64,000 bases of DNA, taken from assembly GCF_001418005.1 (NCBI RefSeq), contig NZ_LIOL01000008.1:62001-126000 (forward strand), read 5' to 3'. The position numbers were made by a program, and so were the translations under genes. This document shows positions 50,824-62,969 of the stretch, one piece after another (the first letter of the stretch is position 1; each line of letters opens with the position of its first letter). The DNA comes from Chelatococcus sambhunathii. Its GTDB lineage: Bacteria > Pseudomonadota > Alphaproteobacteria > Rhizobiales > Beijerinckiaceae. Below the pieces are notes generated by a model. It worked only from the letters and a program-made list of their open reading frames with translations. It made no database searches and was not told the origin of the DNA.

Positions 50824-53482
50824 CACGAAAAACCCGACCGACAAGACGCTGAGCGTGACGCCGTCCAAGACGCTCACGCTGAAGCGCCCCGTCGAACAGG
50901 GCGTGGTGCGCCAGAGCTTTTCCCACGGCCGCTCGAAGGCGGTCGTGGTCGAGAAGGTGAAGCGTCGCGTCATCGGGCCGGGTGGCGACCAGCCGGCGCC
51001 GGCTCAACCGCAGGCGGCGCCCGCCGCGCCGGCCCCACGCCCGGCTCAGCCGCAGGGCGGCCGGCCGGCGCAGGGGCGTGGTCCGGGGGGGCAGCGTCCG
51101 TCCGGCGTCGTGCTGCGTTCCCTCACCGACGACGAGCGCGATGCGCGCCTGCAGGCCCTGCAGGACGCCAAGCGTCGCGAGATCGAGGATCGCCAGCGCG
51201 CCGAGGAAGAGGCGCGCCGCCGCGCCGAGCGTGAGGAGCAGGAGCGTCGCGAGCGCGAGGCCGCCGAGGCGCGCAAGCGTGAGGAAGACGAGCGGCGCCG
51301 TCTCGACGAGGAGCGCAAGCGCAAGGCTGAGGACGAGGCACGCCGCCGGCTCGGGACGGACGAGCGCCCGGCTGCCGCTGAGGCGCCGCGCGCCGCCGTC
51401 CCGCGCGGCGAGATGCGTCTGGCGACCCAGGCCGAGGCGCCGCGCCGTCCCGCCGGGACGTCTGCCGGTCGGGCCGGCGCCGAGGACGATGGCGAGAGCC
51501 GCGCCCCGCGCCGGGCACCCGGTGCCGCGCCGCGTCCGACCCCGGCGCCCGCTCCCAAGCCGAGCCGTGCCGGAGGCGAGGAGCGGCGCCGCGGCCGCCT
51601 GACGGTGACCGCCGCGTTGACGGGTGGCGACGAGGAGCGCACCCACTCGGCCGCCGCCTTCCGCCGCCGCCTGCAGCGCATGAAGGGTCACGGCCACAAC
51701 GAGCCGAAGGAGAAGATCAGCCGCGAGGTCGTCCTTCCAGAGACGATCACCATCCAGGAACTCGCCAATCGCATGTCGGAGCGGGGCGTGGACGTCATCC
51801 GCCTGCTGATGAAGCAGGGGCAGATGATGAAGATCACGGACGTGATCGATGCCGACACCGCGCAGCTCATCGCCGAAGAGATGGGTCACACGGTCAAGCG
51901 CGTCTCCGAAGCGGATGTCGAGGAGGGTCTCTTCGACGAGCCGGACGCGGAGGGCACGCTCCTGCCGCGCCCCCCGGTCGTCACCATCATGGGCCACGTC
52001 GATCACGGCAAGACGTCGCTGCTCGACGCAATTCGCCACGCCAATGTGGTGGCGGGCGAGGCCGGCGGCATCACCCAGCACATCGGCGCCTATCAGGTGA
52101 CCTCGCCGCTGGGCGGCAAGATCACCTTTATCGACACGCCCGGCCACGCGGCCTTCACCGCCATGCGCGCCCGCGGCGCCAAGGTGACGGACATCGTGGT
52201 GCTCGTGGTCGCTGCCGATGATGGTGTCATGCCGCAGACGGTCGAGGCCATCAACCATGCCAAGGCGGCCGGCGTGCCGCTGATCGTGGCGATCAACAAG
52301 ATCGACAAGCCCGACGCCAATCCCCAGCGCGTGCGCACGGAGCTGCTGCAGCACGAGGTGGTGGTGGAATCGATGGGCGGCGAGACGCTCGAGTTCGAGG
52401 TGTCGGCCAAGGCCGGCACCAATCTCGACAAGCTGCTCGAGGGACTGCAGTTGCAGGCCGAGATCCTCGACCTCAAGGCCAATCCGGAACGCGCGGCCGA
52501 AGGCACCGTCATCGAGGCGAAGCTCGATCGCGGCCGCGGCCCCGTCGCCACCGTGCTCGTGCAGCGCGGCACGCTCAAGGTCGGCGATATCGTCGTCGCC
52601 GGCGCCGAGTGGGGCAAAGTGCGCGCGCTTGTCGCCGACAATGGCGAGCAGCTCAAGGAGGCCGGTCCGTCCATGCCGGCCGAGGTGCTCGGCTTCAATG
52701 GCACGCCCGAGGCCGGCGATCGCGTGGCGGTGGTCGAATCCGAGGCCCGTGCCCGCGAGATCACCGGCTACCGCGAGCGCCTGAAGCGCGATCGCCTTGC
52801 GGCGCGCGGCGCCAGCCAGGCCCGCTCGCTCGCCGACATGATGCGCGACCTCAAGGAAGGCGCCGGCCGCAAGGAGTTCCCGCTCGTCGTCAAGGGCGAC
52901 GTGCAGGGATCGATTGAGGCCATCGTCGGCGCCCTCGAGAAGATCGGCAACGAGGAGGTGCAGGCACGCGTCATTCATGCGGGCGTCGGCGGCATCACCG
53001 AGAGCGACGTGACGCTGGCGGAGGCCTCGGGCGCAGCCGTCATCGGCTTCAACGTGCGTGCACACAAGGAAGCACGCGAGGCTTCCGACCGCCTCGGCAT
53101 CGAGATTCGCTACTACAACATCATCTACGACCTCGTGGATGACGTGAAGCAGGCGATGTCGGGCATGCTGGCGCCGACGCTGCGCGAGCACATGCTGGGC
53201 AATGCGCAGATCCTCGAGATCTTCAACATCACGAAGGTCGGCAAGATCGCGGGCTGCCGCGTCACCGACGGCGTCGTGCAGCGCGGGGCCAACGTGCGCC
53301 TCATCCGCGACAATGTCGTCATCCACGAGGGCAAGCTCAGCCAGCTCAAGCGCTTCAAGGACGACGCCAAAGAAGTCCTTGCCGGCCAGGAATGCGGCAT
53401 GGCCTTCGAGAACTACCAGGACATGCGCGCGGGCGACGTCATCGAGTGCTATCGCGTCGAGGAAATCAAGCGCACGCTGTGA
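50816..53482 (+). CDS. infB: Translation initiation factor IF-2
   Basis: An 888-residue GTPase that places initiator tRNA on the 30S subunit. A long charged N-terminal region (Ala/Arg/Glu, about 60-250) with coiled-coil content precedes the IF2-N fold, then the G domain: GHVDHGKTS near residue 393, DTPGH near 440, NKIDKPD near 495. Domains II-IV follow to a normal C-terminus ([14 protein letters not shown]). The ATG at 50816 overlaps the YlxR gene by eight bases, so translation is coupled. Confidence 0.97.
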   Translation: MSDTKNPTDKTLSVTPSKTLTLKRPVEQGVVRQSFSHGRSKAVVVEKVKRRVIGPGGDQPAPAQPQAAPAAPAPRPAQPQGGRPAQGRGPGGQRPSGVVLRSLTDDERDARLQALQDAKRREIEDRQRAEEEARRRAEREEQERREREAAEARKREEDERRRLDEERKRKAEDEARRRLGTDERPAAAEAPRAAVPRGEMRLATQAEAPRRPAGTSAGRAGAEDDGESRAPRRAPGAAPRPTPAPAPKPSRAGGEERRRGRLTVTAALTGGDEERTHSAAAFRRRLQRMKGHGHNEPKEKISREVVLPETITIQELANRMSERGVDVIRLLMKQGQMMKITDVIDADTAQLIAEEMGHTVKRVSEADVEEGLFDEPDAEGTLLPRPPVVTIMGHVDHGKTSLLDAIRHANVVAGEAGGITQHIGAYQVTSPLGGKITFIDTPGHAAFTAMRARGAKVTDIVVLVVAADDGVMPQTVEAINHAKAAGVPLIVAINKIDKPDANPQRVRTELLQHEVVVESMGGETLEFEVSAKAGTNLDKLLEGLQLQAEILDLKANPERAAEGTVIEAKLDRGRGPVATVLVQRGTLKVGDIVVAGAEWGKVRALVADNGEQLKEAGPSMPAEVLGFNGTPEAGDRVAVVESEARAREITGYRERLKRDRLAARGASQARSLADMMRDLKEGAGRKEFPLVVKGDVQGSIEAIVGALEKIGNEEVQARVIHAGVGGITESDVTLAEASGAAVIGFNVRAHKEAREASDRLGIEIRYYNIIYDLVDDVKQAMSGMLAPTLREHMLGNAQILEIFNITKVGKIAGCRVTDGVVQRGANVRLIRDNVVIHEGKLSQLKRFKDDAKEVLAGQECGMAFENYQDMRAGDVIECYRVEEIKRTL

Positions 53483-53637
53483 GGGCTGCATAGAAGGCAG
53501 GTCCGCCGGGCAGGGCAGAGGCTCTTCCCGGCGGATATTGGCGCGCGACCTGCGGCCCCTTCTTCGGCCGCGGTGCGGGCGTGTTGTTGCAACCGGCCGC
53601 GAGGCTGCAGGACCCGGTCCGATCCCGGGGAGAAGAC

Positions 53638-54069
53638 ATGGCCAAATCACGTTTCGACACGGGCGCCGGCCCGTCCCAGCGGCAACTGCGGGTCGGCGAG
53701 GCGGTGCGCCACGCGATCGCCGAGATCCTCGCGCGCGGCGAGGTAATGGACGAGGTGATCGCCTCGCACGTCATCACCGTGCCCGAGGTGCGGATGAATC
53801 CGGACCTCAAGCTGGCGACGGTTTTCGTCATGCCACTCGGCGGGCAGGACGCGGAGCCGGTGCTCGCTGCGCTCGAGCGCAACCGCCGCTTCCTGCGCGG
53901 TGAATTGGCACGCCGCATCAACCTCAAGTTCGCGCCCGACGTGCGCTTTCGTCTCGACGAGAGCTTCGACGAGGCGCGGCGGATCGACACGCTCCTGCAG
54001 AGCGACAAGGTCCGACGCGACATCGCCCGCCCCCAAGGGGCGGACGACAATGACGACGACGAAGCCTGA
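53638..54069 (+). CDS. rbfA: Ribosome-binding factor A
   Basis: A 143-residue KH-fold protein that binds the 30S subunit during 16S rRNA maturation. It contains [37 protein letters not shown] and the [21 protein letters not shown] block of the family, with an acidic DDNDDDEA tail. The ATG at 53638 has a GGGGAGA site. It lies 155 bases after infB, 5 bases before truB. Confidence 0.95.
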   Translation: MAKSRFDTGAGPSQRQLRVGEAVRHAIAEILARGEVMDEVIASHVITVPEVRMNPDLKLATVFVMPLGGQDAEPVLAALERNRRFLRGELARRINLKFAPDVRFRLDESFDEARRIDTLLQSDKVRRDIARPQGADDNDDDEA

Positions 54070-54074
54070 CGGGC

Positions 54075-55106
54075 ATGGATCACCTCTCGATGAGCCAGGA
54101 CAAGGAACGGCCGGGCGGCGGCGTCGCGCCGGGCACCGGGGAAGGCGGCCCTCAGCCGCGCGAGGGCCAGCGTGGACCGCGGCCACCGCGGCCAAAGAAG
54201 CGCGACGTGCACGGATGGGTGGTGCTCGACAAGCCGGTCGGCATGACCTCGACCCACGCGGTTGCCATCATCAAGCGCATCTTCAACGCCAAGAAGGCCG
54301 GCCATGCCGGCACGCTCGATCCGCTCGCCTCCGGGCTCCTGCCCGTGGCACTGGGCGAGGCGACGAAGACCGTGCCTTTCGTCATGGACGGGCGCAAGGC
54401 CTATGCCTTTACCGTCAGCTGGGGCGCGGAGACGGACACCGACGACGCCGAGGGCACGGTGGTGGCGACGAGCGAGGCGCGGCCCGACCGCGCCGCCATC
54501 GAGGCGCTGCTGCCGCGTTTCACGGGCACCGTCATGCAGGTGCCGCCGCGTTTCTCCGCCATCAAGATCGACGGCGAGCGGGCCTACGACCTTGCCCGCG
54601 ACGGCGAGGTGGTGGAACTGCAGGCCCGCCCGGTGCAGATCGACCGCCTGAGCCTCGTTGCGCATGACGGGCAGTCGAGCGTCTTCGCCGCCGAATGCGG
54701 CAAGGGCACATATGTCAGGGCCATCGCCCGCGATCTCGGCCGGGCGCTCGGCTGCCTCGGCCATGTCGCGACGCTCCGGCGCACGCGCGTCGGCCCTTTC
54801 GAGGAGGCCGACGGCATCTCCATCGACGCCCTGCGCGAGCTCGAGGGGCTCGACGATGCGGCCCGGGCCGAGAAGGGTCTGAGGCCCGTGGCTGTCGGAC
54901 TTGGGGGCCTGCCGCAGGTCACGGTCACACGCTCGGACGCCGGCCGGCTGATGCGCGGCCAGTCCGTGCTCTTGCGCGGGCGCGATGCGCCGCTCGACGA
55001 GGGCTGTGTCGCCGTCTTCGCCCACGGAGCGCTGATCGCGCTGGGGGATCTGGAGCACGGGGAGCTGCATCCGCGGCGCATCTTCAACCTGCCGCAGGCG
55101 CGCTGA
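54075..55106 (+). CDS. truB: tRNA pseudouridine-55 synthase TruB
   Basis: A 343-residue enzyme making pseudouridine 55 in the T-loop. Catalytic D82 lies in [12 protein letters not shown], and [13 protein letters not shown] and [12 protein letters not shown] are the further motifs. The first 40 residues are a Gly/Pro/Arg-rich extension without known function. The start at 54075 is 5 bases after rbfA; Met at 54090 is an alternative. Confidence 0.95.
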   Translation: MDHLSMSQDKERPGGGVAPGTGEGGPQPREGQRGPRPPRPKKRDVHGWVVLDKPVGMTSTHAVAIIKRIFNAKKAGHAGTLDPLASGLLPVALGEATKTVPFVMDGRKAYAFTVSWGAETDTDDAEGTVVATSEARPDRAAIEALLPRFTGTVMQVPPRFSAIKIDGERAYDLARDGEVVELQARPVQIDRLSLVAHDGQSSVFAAECGKGTYVRAIARDLGRALGCLGHVATLRRTRVGPFEEADGISIDALRELEGLDDAARAEKGLRPVAVGLGGLPQVTVTRSDAGRLMRGQSVLLRGRDAPLDEGCVAVFAHGALIALGDLEHGELHPRRIFNLPQAR

Positions 55107-55279
55107 CGGCCGCTCTGGCCTTGGCGCGCCAATGGGTATATAGAGACCGCTTCGCGTGGGGCATGTCTTCGCGCGCAGCATGCCGACCGCGCTGGACGAC
55201 ATCCCGGCCCGGCCGGCGGCAAACCGCCTCCCGCGAGAGCGGCGGCGGCATGGATGACATCAAGCGAAAGGATGAACCG

Positions 55280-55549
55280 ATGTCGATCACGGCCGAGCGC
55301 AAGCAGGCGCTTCTCAAGGAATATGCCCGCGAGGCGAACGATACGGGCTCCCCGGAAGTGCAGGTTGCGATCCTCACGGAGCGCATCGTCAACCTGACGG
55401 AGCATTTCAAGGTCCACGCCAAGGACAATCATTCCCGGCGTGGCCTTCTCAAGCTCGTGTCGCAGCGTCGTTCGCTGCTCGACTACCTGAAGAAGAAGGA
55501 TGAGGGCCGCTACCGCACCCTTATCGAGCGTCTCGGCCTTCGTCGCTGA
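55280..55549 (+). CDS. rpsO: Ribosomal protein S15
   Basis: An 89-residue protein that binds the 16S rRNA central domain, identical in length to most S15. The family start is [17 protein letters not shown], and [16 protein letters not shown] and [20 protein letters not shown] follow. An in-frame ATG ten codons upstream (55250) would add a non-family extension and is rejected. AAAGGA is eight bases before the chosen ATG. Next downstream is a strong stem-loop, then pnp. Confidence 0.97.
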   Translation: MSITAERKQALLKEYAREANDTGSPEVQVAILTERIVNLTEHFKVHAKDNHSRRGLLKLVSQRRSLLDYLKKKDEGRYRTLIERLGLRR

Positions 55550-55556
55550 GACTTCT

Positions 55557-55584
55557 GCCCGGAGCGTCCGCGCTCCGGGCATTT
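55557..55584 (+). terminator. Stem-loop terminator between rpsO and pnp
   Basis: GCCCGGAGCG (55557-55566) pairs exactly with CGCTCCGGGC (55571-55580) around TCCG, then ATTTT. It begins 7 bases past the rpsO stop. In E. coli the rpsO-pnp intergenic stem-loops are processed by RNases; a similar dual role is possible here. Confidence 0.75.
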
Positions 55585-55861
55585 TGCCAGGTGCCGCATC
55601 ATGCGATGCGGCCGAAGACTGGTGTGGCGCTCCCGGGGCGCAGCACCTCGAGCTGGAAGGGCCGTTGCATGTCGATGCAACCCTTCGGCTCTGCGTCAGG
55701 TCCTTCCATGGGGAGGGGCCGCGAACCGGCCAGGCTGACGACCATGGCAGGATCGCCAGACGCTTCCCGCCGTTCGCGCCCTTCAGGGCCGGCGGGGCGG
55801 GCAGCCTCTCGCCGTCTTGCTCATGGCGTCGACCACATGGCCCGACCATGAGAGAAAAGAC
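55585..55861 (+). other. Long pnp leader without a recognised gene
   Basis: Between the rpsO stem-loop and the pnp ATG no convincing coding frame, promoter or named RNA motif was seen. A direct repeat-like pair, GTTGCATGTCGATGCAACC near 55664-55682, can fold as a short hairpin (GTTGCAT with ATGCAAC). pnp leaders are autoregulated by RNase cleavage in enterobacteria, so this hairpin is a candidate for such control. Confidence 0.4.
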
Positions 55862-58006
<2,145 letters not shown>

Positions 58007-58122
58007 CGATCGGCCAGGGTCCGGACAGACCTGTGCTGTCCGGCCCTGCGGGAAGCGCTTCTATCGGCCTCACCGATGCTCGTCGCGGCCGCGGCGACTG
58101 TGCCTGTCGCTCCAGGCTGCAG

Positions 58123-58160
58123 GGCGTCGATGCCTGCAGCCAGCGCGGGCATGATGGCGG
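58123..58160. repeat. Possible eroded half copy of the palindromic repeat
   Basis: GGCGTCGATGCCTGCAG and GCGCGGGCATGATGGCGG resemble the right half of the full element (CGGGCATGACGG). It lies between convergent pnp and the S24 regulator gene. Similarity is partial. Confidence 0.35.
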
Positions 58161-58176
58161 AGACGACGCGGCTGAC

Positions 58177-58208
58177 AGAAAGCCGCCGGAGTGATCCGGC
58201 GGCTTTCT
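58177..58208. terminator. Bidirectional terminator between pnp and the S24 regulator
   Basis: AGAAAGCCGCCGGA (58177-58190) and TCCGGCGGCTTTCT (58195-58208) are perfect reverse complements, 14 pairs around a GTGA loop, with T-rich tails on both strands. It can end transcription from both convergent genes. Confidence 0.85.
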
Positions 58209-58234
58209 CCTTTGCGGCAAGCTTCCGACCCCGG

Positions 58235-58864
58235 CTACTGGCTCGACCAGATGATGCGAGCCATCCAGGCGATGTCACCAAGGGGAAGAGCGCGGTCCTC
58301 GTGCTCGGGGTTGAGCGAGCGCAGCTCCACCGTGCGGGCGGTGCGGCGCTTCAGCTCCTTGGCCATGAACTCGCCATCGGTCGTCTTGACGACGACCCGG
58401 TCACCGCGTCGGACGCTCGATGTCGGCGATACGATGATGACGTCACCGTCACGGTAGAGCGGCAGCATCGAATCGCCGGAGATTTCCAGCGCATAGACCT
58501 TCTCGTCGATGCCGTCGGGAAAGGACACCTCGTCCCAGCCGGAGCCGACGGGGAAGCCACCGTCGTCGAAGAAGCCGCCGCGTCCGGCCTGGGCGAAGCC
58601 GATGAGCGGAATTGTACGGTGAGGCACCTGTTCCTGATGGCGGACGACCGACAGGAAGTCGTCGATCGTCGCGCCAGTCGCATCCAACACCTTGGCGATC
58701 GATTCCGTCGAGGGCCAGCGCGGCCGTCCGTCCGCTCCGGTACGCTTGGAGCGGTTGAAGGCCGTCGGGTCGAGTCCGGCCTTGCGCGCAAGGCCCGAGG
58801 CGCTGAGGCCGTGCCGGGACGCCAGGGCGTCGATCGCGTTCCAGATCGCTTCGTGCGACAGCAT
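58235..58864 (-). CDS. LexA-like S24 family transcriptional regulator
   Basis: A 209-residue phage-repressor-type protein. An XRE-like helix-turn-helix covers about 10-65 (GLSASGLARKAGLDPTAF), followed by a peptidase S24 domain. The catalytic pair is S132 in ISGDSMLP and K169 in EFMAKELK, spaced 37 as in LexA (119/156). A93-G94 in FAQAGRGG is a plausible self-cleavage site. The ATG at 58864 has GGAGG five bases upstream. It is not LexA itself, whose winged helix differs. A predicted operator lies just upstream. Confidence 0.88.
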   Translation of the reverse strand: MLSHEAIWNAIDALASRHGLSASGLARKAGLDPTAFNRSKRTGADGRPRWPSTESIAKVLDATGATIDDFLSVVRHQEQVPHRTIPLIGFAQAGRGGFFDDGGFPVGSGWDEVSFPDGIDEKVYALEISGDSMLPLYRDGDVIIVSPTSSVRRGDRVVVKTTDGEFMAKELKRRTARTVELRSLNPEHEDRALPLGDIAWMARIIWSSQ

Positions 58865-58917
58865 GCCCACCTCCCGCTCCTTGGGAATGGCGCATCGCGC
58901 AGCGGGGGCACCGCCAC

Positions 58918-58963
58918 GTTAGGATGACAATCTAACTATAGGACTTATTGCCCCGTTTGTCTC
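58918..58963 (-). promoter_or_regulatory. Promoter and overlapping operator of the S24 regulator gene
   Basis: On the minus strand GAGACA (58963-58958), a 17-base spacer and TATAGT (58940-58935) form a sigma-70-like promoter. Overlapping the end of the -10, GTTAG and CTAAC (58936-58932 and 58922-58918 as paired arms, 9 bases apart) make an inverted repeat that would cover the transcription start. Such placement suits autorepression. It lies 54 bases before the ATG. Confidence 0.55.
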
Positions 58964-59058
58964 GTGCGAATTCTTGACGCAAGAGCCCCTGAATGGAGGG
59001 GCCTGCGCATTGATCTTCGCAGCGCGAGCCCCTACAGCGGGTGGGCACTCGCGGGAGC

Positions 59059-59406
59059 ATGGCGGTGGCGTTGGTATACAAGATCTGTCCGCGGCAGATG
59101 TGGGCCGAAGCGGAGGCTGCCGGTGTGTTTTCCGGCGCTCCCGTCGATGTCGCGGACGGCTTCATTCACTTCTCGACGGCCGCGCAGATGCGCGAGACGG
59201 CGGCGAAGCACTTCGCCGGCCAGAATGACCTCGTGCTGGTAGCCATCGAGGCAGCGGCCCTTGGTGAGGCGCTGCGCTGGGAGCCATCGCGCGGCGGGGA
59301 CCTCTTTCCGCATCTCTACGGGCCGCTTGCCCTTTCGGCGGTCCGCTCGGTCAGGCCGCTGCCGCTCGGCGCGGATGGGCTCCATCAGTTTCCGGACGAC
59401 CCGTAA
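59059..59406 (+). CDS. DUF952 family protein
   Basis: A 115-residue protein of the DUF952 family, recognised from VADGFIHFSTAAQMRETAAKHFAGQ and FPHLYGPL with LPLGADGLHQFP at the end. Its function is not established; the fold resembles ADP-ribosyltransferases with conserved His and Tyr positions. The ATG at 59059 is taken, although a GTG at 59041 is possible and neither has a clear ribosome site. It ends exactly where pyrD begins, so the two are co-translated. Confidence 0.82.
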   Translation: MAVALVYKICPRQMWAEAEAAGVFSGAPVDVADGFIHFSTAAQMRETAAKHFAGQNDLVLVAIEAAALGEALRWEPSRGGDLFPHLYGPLALSAVRSVRPLPLGADGLHQFPDDP

Positions 59407-60492
59407 ATGTTCTCGCTCCTCGCATCCTTGGCGCGGCCGGCGCTGCTCGCCCTCGATCCGGAACTCGGCCATCGCCTGGCGATCCGGGCGCTCTCGATGG
59501 CTTCGGCCGCGACGCCCGAGCCCGACGCGCCGGCGCTGAGCGTGAGGGCCTTTGGGCTCGAATTTCCCAATCCCGTTGGCCTGGCGGCGGGCTTCGACAA
59601 GAACGCCGAGGCGATCGAGGGGGCGCTCGGCCTCGGCTTCGGCTTCGTCGAGGTGGGCACGATGACGCCGCGTCCGCAGCCGGGCAACAGTCGGCCGCGG
59701 TTGTTCCGCCTGGTGCGGGACGAGGCGGTCATCAACCGGCTCGGTTTCAACAACGAGGGCCACGCGGCCGGGGTTGCGCGGCTTCGCCGCCGTGGCGGAC
59801 GGCCCGGCGTCGTCGGCGTCAACATCGGGGCGAACAAGGATACCGAGGACCGGATCAGCGACTATGTTGCCGGCATCCGTGCCTTCGCGCCGCATGCCGC
59901 CTATTTCACCGTCAACATCTCCTCGCCGAACACGCCCGGCCTGCGCGACCTGCAACATGCCGCAGCTCTCGATGACCTCATCGCCCGTGTGCTCGACATG
60001 CGGGATGCCGTGGCCGGCGAGCAGGGGCGACGGCCCGTCCTCATCAAGATTGCGCCGGACCTGACGCTGCCGGAGCTCGATGCCGTCGTCTCGGTGGCGC
60101 GCCGCCGCAGCATCGACGGGTTGATCGTATCCAACACCACGGTGACGCGCCCGCCCGGCCTCGTGGAGACGATGGTCGGCCAGGAGGCTGGGGGCCTGTC
60201 CGGCAAGCCGCTCTTTCCGCTCGCCACGGCGATGCTCGCGGCCACCTACCAGCGCGTTGAAGGAGCTTTCCCGCTCATTGGCGTCGGGGGCATCGATTCG
60301 GCGGAGACGGCCTGGACGAAGATCACTGCCGGTGCCACGCTGCTGCAACTCTACACGGCCCTCGTCTACAAGGGGCCCGGCCTCGTGCGCGACATCAAGG
60401 CAGGGCTGCGCGCGCGGCTGGCGCGCGAGAAACTAGACAGCCTGTCGGCTGTTGTCGGCCGAAACGCGGCCGACCTCGCCCTGAAGGCCTGA
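59407..60492 (+). CDS. pyrD: Dihydroorotate dehydrogenase, class 2
   Basis: A 361-residue membrane-associated flavoenzyme passing electrons from dihydroorotate to quinone in pyrimidine synthesis. The N-terminal amphipathic helix region ([21 protein letters not shown]) marks the quinone-dependent class; [15 protein letters not shown], the [11 protein letters not shown] loop (170-180) with the catalytic serine, and IGVGGIDS are intact. It starts in the base after the DUF952 stop. Confidence 0.96.
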   Translation: MFSLLASLARPALLALDPELGHRLAIRALSMASAATPEPDAPALSVRAFGLEFPNPVGLAAGFDKNAEAIEGALGLGFGFVEVGTMTPRPQPGNSRPRLFRLVRDEAVINRLGFNNEGHAAGVARLRRRGGRPGVVGVNIGANKDTEDRISDYVAGIRAFAPHAAYFTVNISSPNTPGLRDLQHAAALDDLIARVLDMRDAVAGEQGRRPVLIKIAPDLTLPELDAVVSVARRRSIDGLIVSNTTVTRPPGLVETMVGQEAGGLSGKPLFPLATAMLAATYQRVEGAFPLIGVGGIDSAETAWTKITAGATLLQLYTALVYKGPGLVRDIKAGLRARLAREKLDSLSAVVGRNAADLALKA

Positions 60493-60736
60493 GCGGTTCA
60501 GCCAGCCACCGGAGGAGAGGGCCGCGCGGGCAAGGTGAGGGGAGGGAGCCCCTGGCCGATGCTGCGGCCACGACGCTGCTGGCGCCGACGAGCGCCGTTG
60601 CGAGACCGAGCGGTTGCGTCGTCACATGTGCCTGCGTGTTGGCGGCGCCAGCAACACCAAGTGTCGATGGGTGGCCTCGAACCGGCGCGCGGCGATGGCG
60701 GGAACGGCGCGGACTCCGCTCACGGCCGGCGCACCC

Positions 60737-61003
60737 CTAGCGGCGGCCGAACAGTCGCACGATCAGCCAGACCGGCACGACGATGATGGCGCCGTACAGC
60801 AGCCATTGGCCAACCTCATGGAGAGCGGCGAAGCCGCGGCCGACGACGCGGCGGATGAAGTCGACGATGCCGTCGATGAGGCCGAGCGGCGTGATGCCGA
60901 GGAAGGCCATGATGGCGCCGACGAGAACCGACAGGAAAATGAGCTTGATCAGGACCGACAGGGGCGAGCCGCCGAGAAAACGCTGAAGCGAGCCGTTCGC
61001 CAT
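60737..61003 (-). CDS. DUF6460 small membrane protein
   Basis: An 88-residue protein with two membrane segments (LIKLIFLSVLVGAIMAFLGI and LYGAIIVVPVWLIVRLF). The sequence RFLGGSPLSVLIKL matches the start of a rhizobial family of small inner-membrane proteins (DUF6460). The start ATG at 61003 follows AGGGGA by 8 bases. It diverges from the esterase gene. No function is known. The 244 bases between pyrD and this gene show no gene. Confidence 0.75.
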   Translation of the reverse strand: MANGSLQRFLGGSPLSVLIKLIFLSVLVGAIMAFLGITPLGLIDGIVDFIRRVVGRGFAALHEVGQWLLYGAIIVVPVWLIVRLFGRR

Positions 61004-61104
61004 CGTCCAATCCCCTGTGTGCTGCGGCCGGCCCTTCGCTCTGGACCGGGCTGGCCTCGCATGGTTTCCTCGCATCGGCGCCTGCCGGCCGCCGCGCATG
61101 TCGC

Positions 61105-62091
61105 ATGCAACGTGACATGGACGATCCCTTCCTCGCGCGCAAGGTCCCGATGCTCGATCCCCGCCTCTTCCATCCCGATGCCGTCGATGCCGAAACCGCC
61201 GCCCTCAACGCGGACATCCTCGCCCGACTCACCGGCGCGCCCGACCAGTGGAGCGCACCCGCGGCCGTGGTGCGCGAGAACCGCGCCAAGGGGCTCGGGC
61301 CCTTTCCGCCGCTGCCGAAGAGCCCGCGGGCGAAGGTCGTCACCATCGACGGGCCAAGCGGGCCGCTTCACCTGCGCGTCATCGCGCCCGAGACGCCGCG
61401 GGGCGTCTTCCTCCACATCCACGGCGGCGGGTGGATGCTGGGCGCGGCCGACGAGCAGGACCCCTTCCTCGAATTTTTCGCCGAGCGGCTCGGCTTCGCC
61501 GCCGTATCTGTCGACTATCGCCTCGCGCCCGAGCATCCCTACCCGGCCGGGCCGGACGATTGCGAGGCGGCGGCGCTGTGGCTGGTGCGCGAGGGGCGCG
61601 AGCGCTTCGGCACCGAGCGCTTCATCATCGGCGGCGATTCCGCCGGGGCGCACCTGTCGGTGGTGACGATGCTGCGCCTGAGGGAGCGGCACGGCCTCAC
61701 GCCCTTTGCCGGCGCCAATCTCATCGCGGGCGTCTACGACCTCGCGCTGACGCCGAGCGTCCGGCGCTGGGGGGAGGAGAAGCTCATCCTCAACACGCGC
61801 GACATCTTCCTCTTCGTGCAAAGCTTCCTGCGCCGGGAGGGGGACGTGCGCGCTCCCGACGTCTCGCCGATCCATGCCGATCTTTCCGGCCTGCCGCCGG
61901 CGCTCTTCACCATCGGCACGCGCGATCCGCTCATCGACGATTCGCTCTTCATGGCAGGGCGCTGGGCGGCGGCCGGCAACCGCAGCGAACTCGCCGTCTG
62001 GCCGGGCGGCTGCCATGTCTTCACGCGCTTCGACATCGGCCTGACGCGCGAGGCGCTGGCGCGGATGGAAGGTTTTGTGGCGTCGCTCTAG
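61105..62091 (+). CDS. Alpha/beta hydrolase, hormone-sensitive lipase family
   Basis: A 328-residue esterase. The oxyanion motif HGGGW starts at H106, the nucleophile is S179 in GDSAGAH, and DPLID and the GGCHVF segment supply the acid and histidine of the triad. No signal peptide is seen, so it probably acts in the cytoplasm on short-chain esters. The neighbouring genes do not reveal a substrate. Met at 61117 is an alternative start. Confidence 0.9.
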   Translation: MQRDMDDPFLARKVPMLDPRLFHPDAVDAETAALNADILARLTGAPDQWSAPAAVVRENRAKGLGPFPPLPKSPRAKVVTIDGPSGPLHLRVIAPETPRGVFLHIHGGGWMLGAADEQDPFLEFFAERLGFAAVSVDYRLAPEHPYPAGPDDCEAAALWLVREGRERFGTERFIIGGDSAGAHLSVVTMLRLRERHGLTPFAGANLIAGVYDLALTPSVRRWGEEKLILNTRDIFLFVQSFLRREGDVRAPDVSPIHADLSGLPPALFTIGTRDPLIDDSLFMAGRWAAAGNRSELAVWPGGCHVFTRFDIGLTREALARMEGFVASL

Positions 62092-62092
62092 A

Positions 62093-62776
62093 TCAGGCCG
62101 CGCTCGGCGCGGGCACCTGCCCGGCGGCGGCGATCTTGGCCGCGGCGATCACCGCCTGCGTGCGGCTCTCGACGCCGAGCTTCTGCAGGATGGCCGAGAC
62201 ATGGGCCTTGACGGTCGCCTCGGACACGGAGAGCTCATAGGCGATCTGCTTGTTGAGCAGGCCCTCCGACAGCATCATCAGCACGCGCACCTGCTGCGGC
62301 GTGAGGCTGGCGAGGCGCTTGACGAGCTCGCCCGTCTCGCGGTCGACGGGGGCGGCGAGGTCGATGTCGGCTGGCGTCCAGTTGCCGCCGGCGAGCACGG
62401 TGCGGATGGCCGTGCGCATGTCCTCGGCGTCGAGCGCCTTGGGGATGAAGCCGGCGGCGCCGAAATCGATGCAGCGGCGGATGACCGAGGGTTCGTCGTT
62501 GGCCGAGACGATGACGACCGGGATGTCCGGATGCTGGGCGCGCAGGTACATCAGCCCGGAGAACCCCTGCACGCCGGGCATGGCGAGGTCGAGCAGCACG
62601 AGATCGGCGGAGGCGTCCGCATTGAGCGCGGCGCACATGTCGGCGAAGGAGCCGGCCTCGACGATGCTCGCGTCGGCGACCACCCCCGCCAGCGCCTGGC
62701 GCAAGGCGCCGCGGAACAGCGGATGGTCGTCCGCTATGATGATGCGTGCTGCGGAATCGCTCACGGCCCACCCCAT
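62093..62776 (-). CDS. NarL/LuxR-family response regulator
   Basis: A 227-residue two-component regulator. The receiver domain has the acidic pair D16/D17, phosphoacceptor D63 in LLDLAMPG, S91 and K113; the C-terminal helix-turn-helix is LTPQQVRVLMMLSEGLLNKQ with SEATVKAHVSAIL. The segment GLLNKQIAYELSVSEAT recalls CrbR/ErdR-type regulators of acetate use. Start at 62776 is uncertain (a GTG at 62764 is also possible). It is divergent from a membrane protein, 193 bases apart. No kinase is in the window. Confidence 0.88.
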   Translation of the reverse strand: MGWAVSDSAARIIIADDHPLFRGALRQALAGVVADASIVEAGSFADMCAALNADASADLVLLDLAMPGVQGFSGLMYLRAQHPDIPVVIVSANDEPSVIRRCIDFGAAGFIPKALDAEDMRTAIRTVLAGGNWTPADIDLAAPVDRETGELVKRLASLTPQQVRVLMMLSEGLLNKQIAYELSVSEATVKAHVSAILQKLGVESRTQAVIAAAKIAAAGQVPAPSAA

Positions 62777-62969
62777 GCTCTGCCGTGCTATTTTTCGCCC
62801 CGGGGCGACGAGACGGCAAGCCCCGCGTTCGTCGGTCCCGCACCCGTCAGGCAAAATCCGCACAATCGCCGAACCTTGCGGGACTGAGCCGAGCACGAGT
62901 TTGCCATGAGCGGTGCGTCATGTCACACCAAGATACTGCGGACAATAGCGGGAGCGGGAGGCTCGGGGC

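Noticed and set aside
50498-53650. A 1050-codon open frame on the minus strand opposite infB.
   Set aside because: Mirror of infB coding sequence, with no domain and no ribosome site.
55121-55142. TTGGCG and TATATA before rpsO as a possible promoter.
   Set aside because: The two hexamers are only 10 bases apart, and no other -35 fits; rpsO may be served by the upstream operon.
55250-55279. An earlier in-frame ATG for rpsO.
   Set aside because: It would add ten residues absent from S15 proteins; the later ATG has the better ribosome site.
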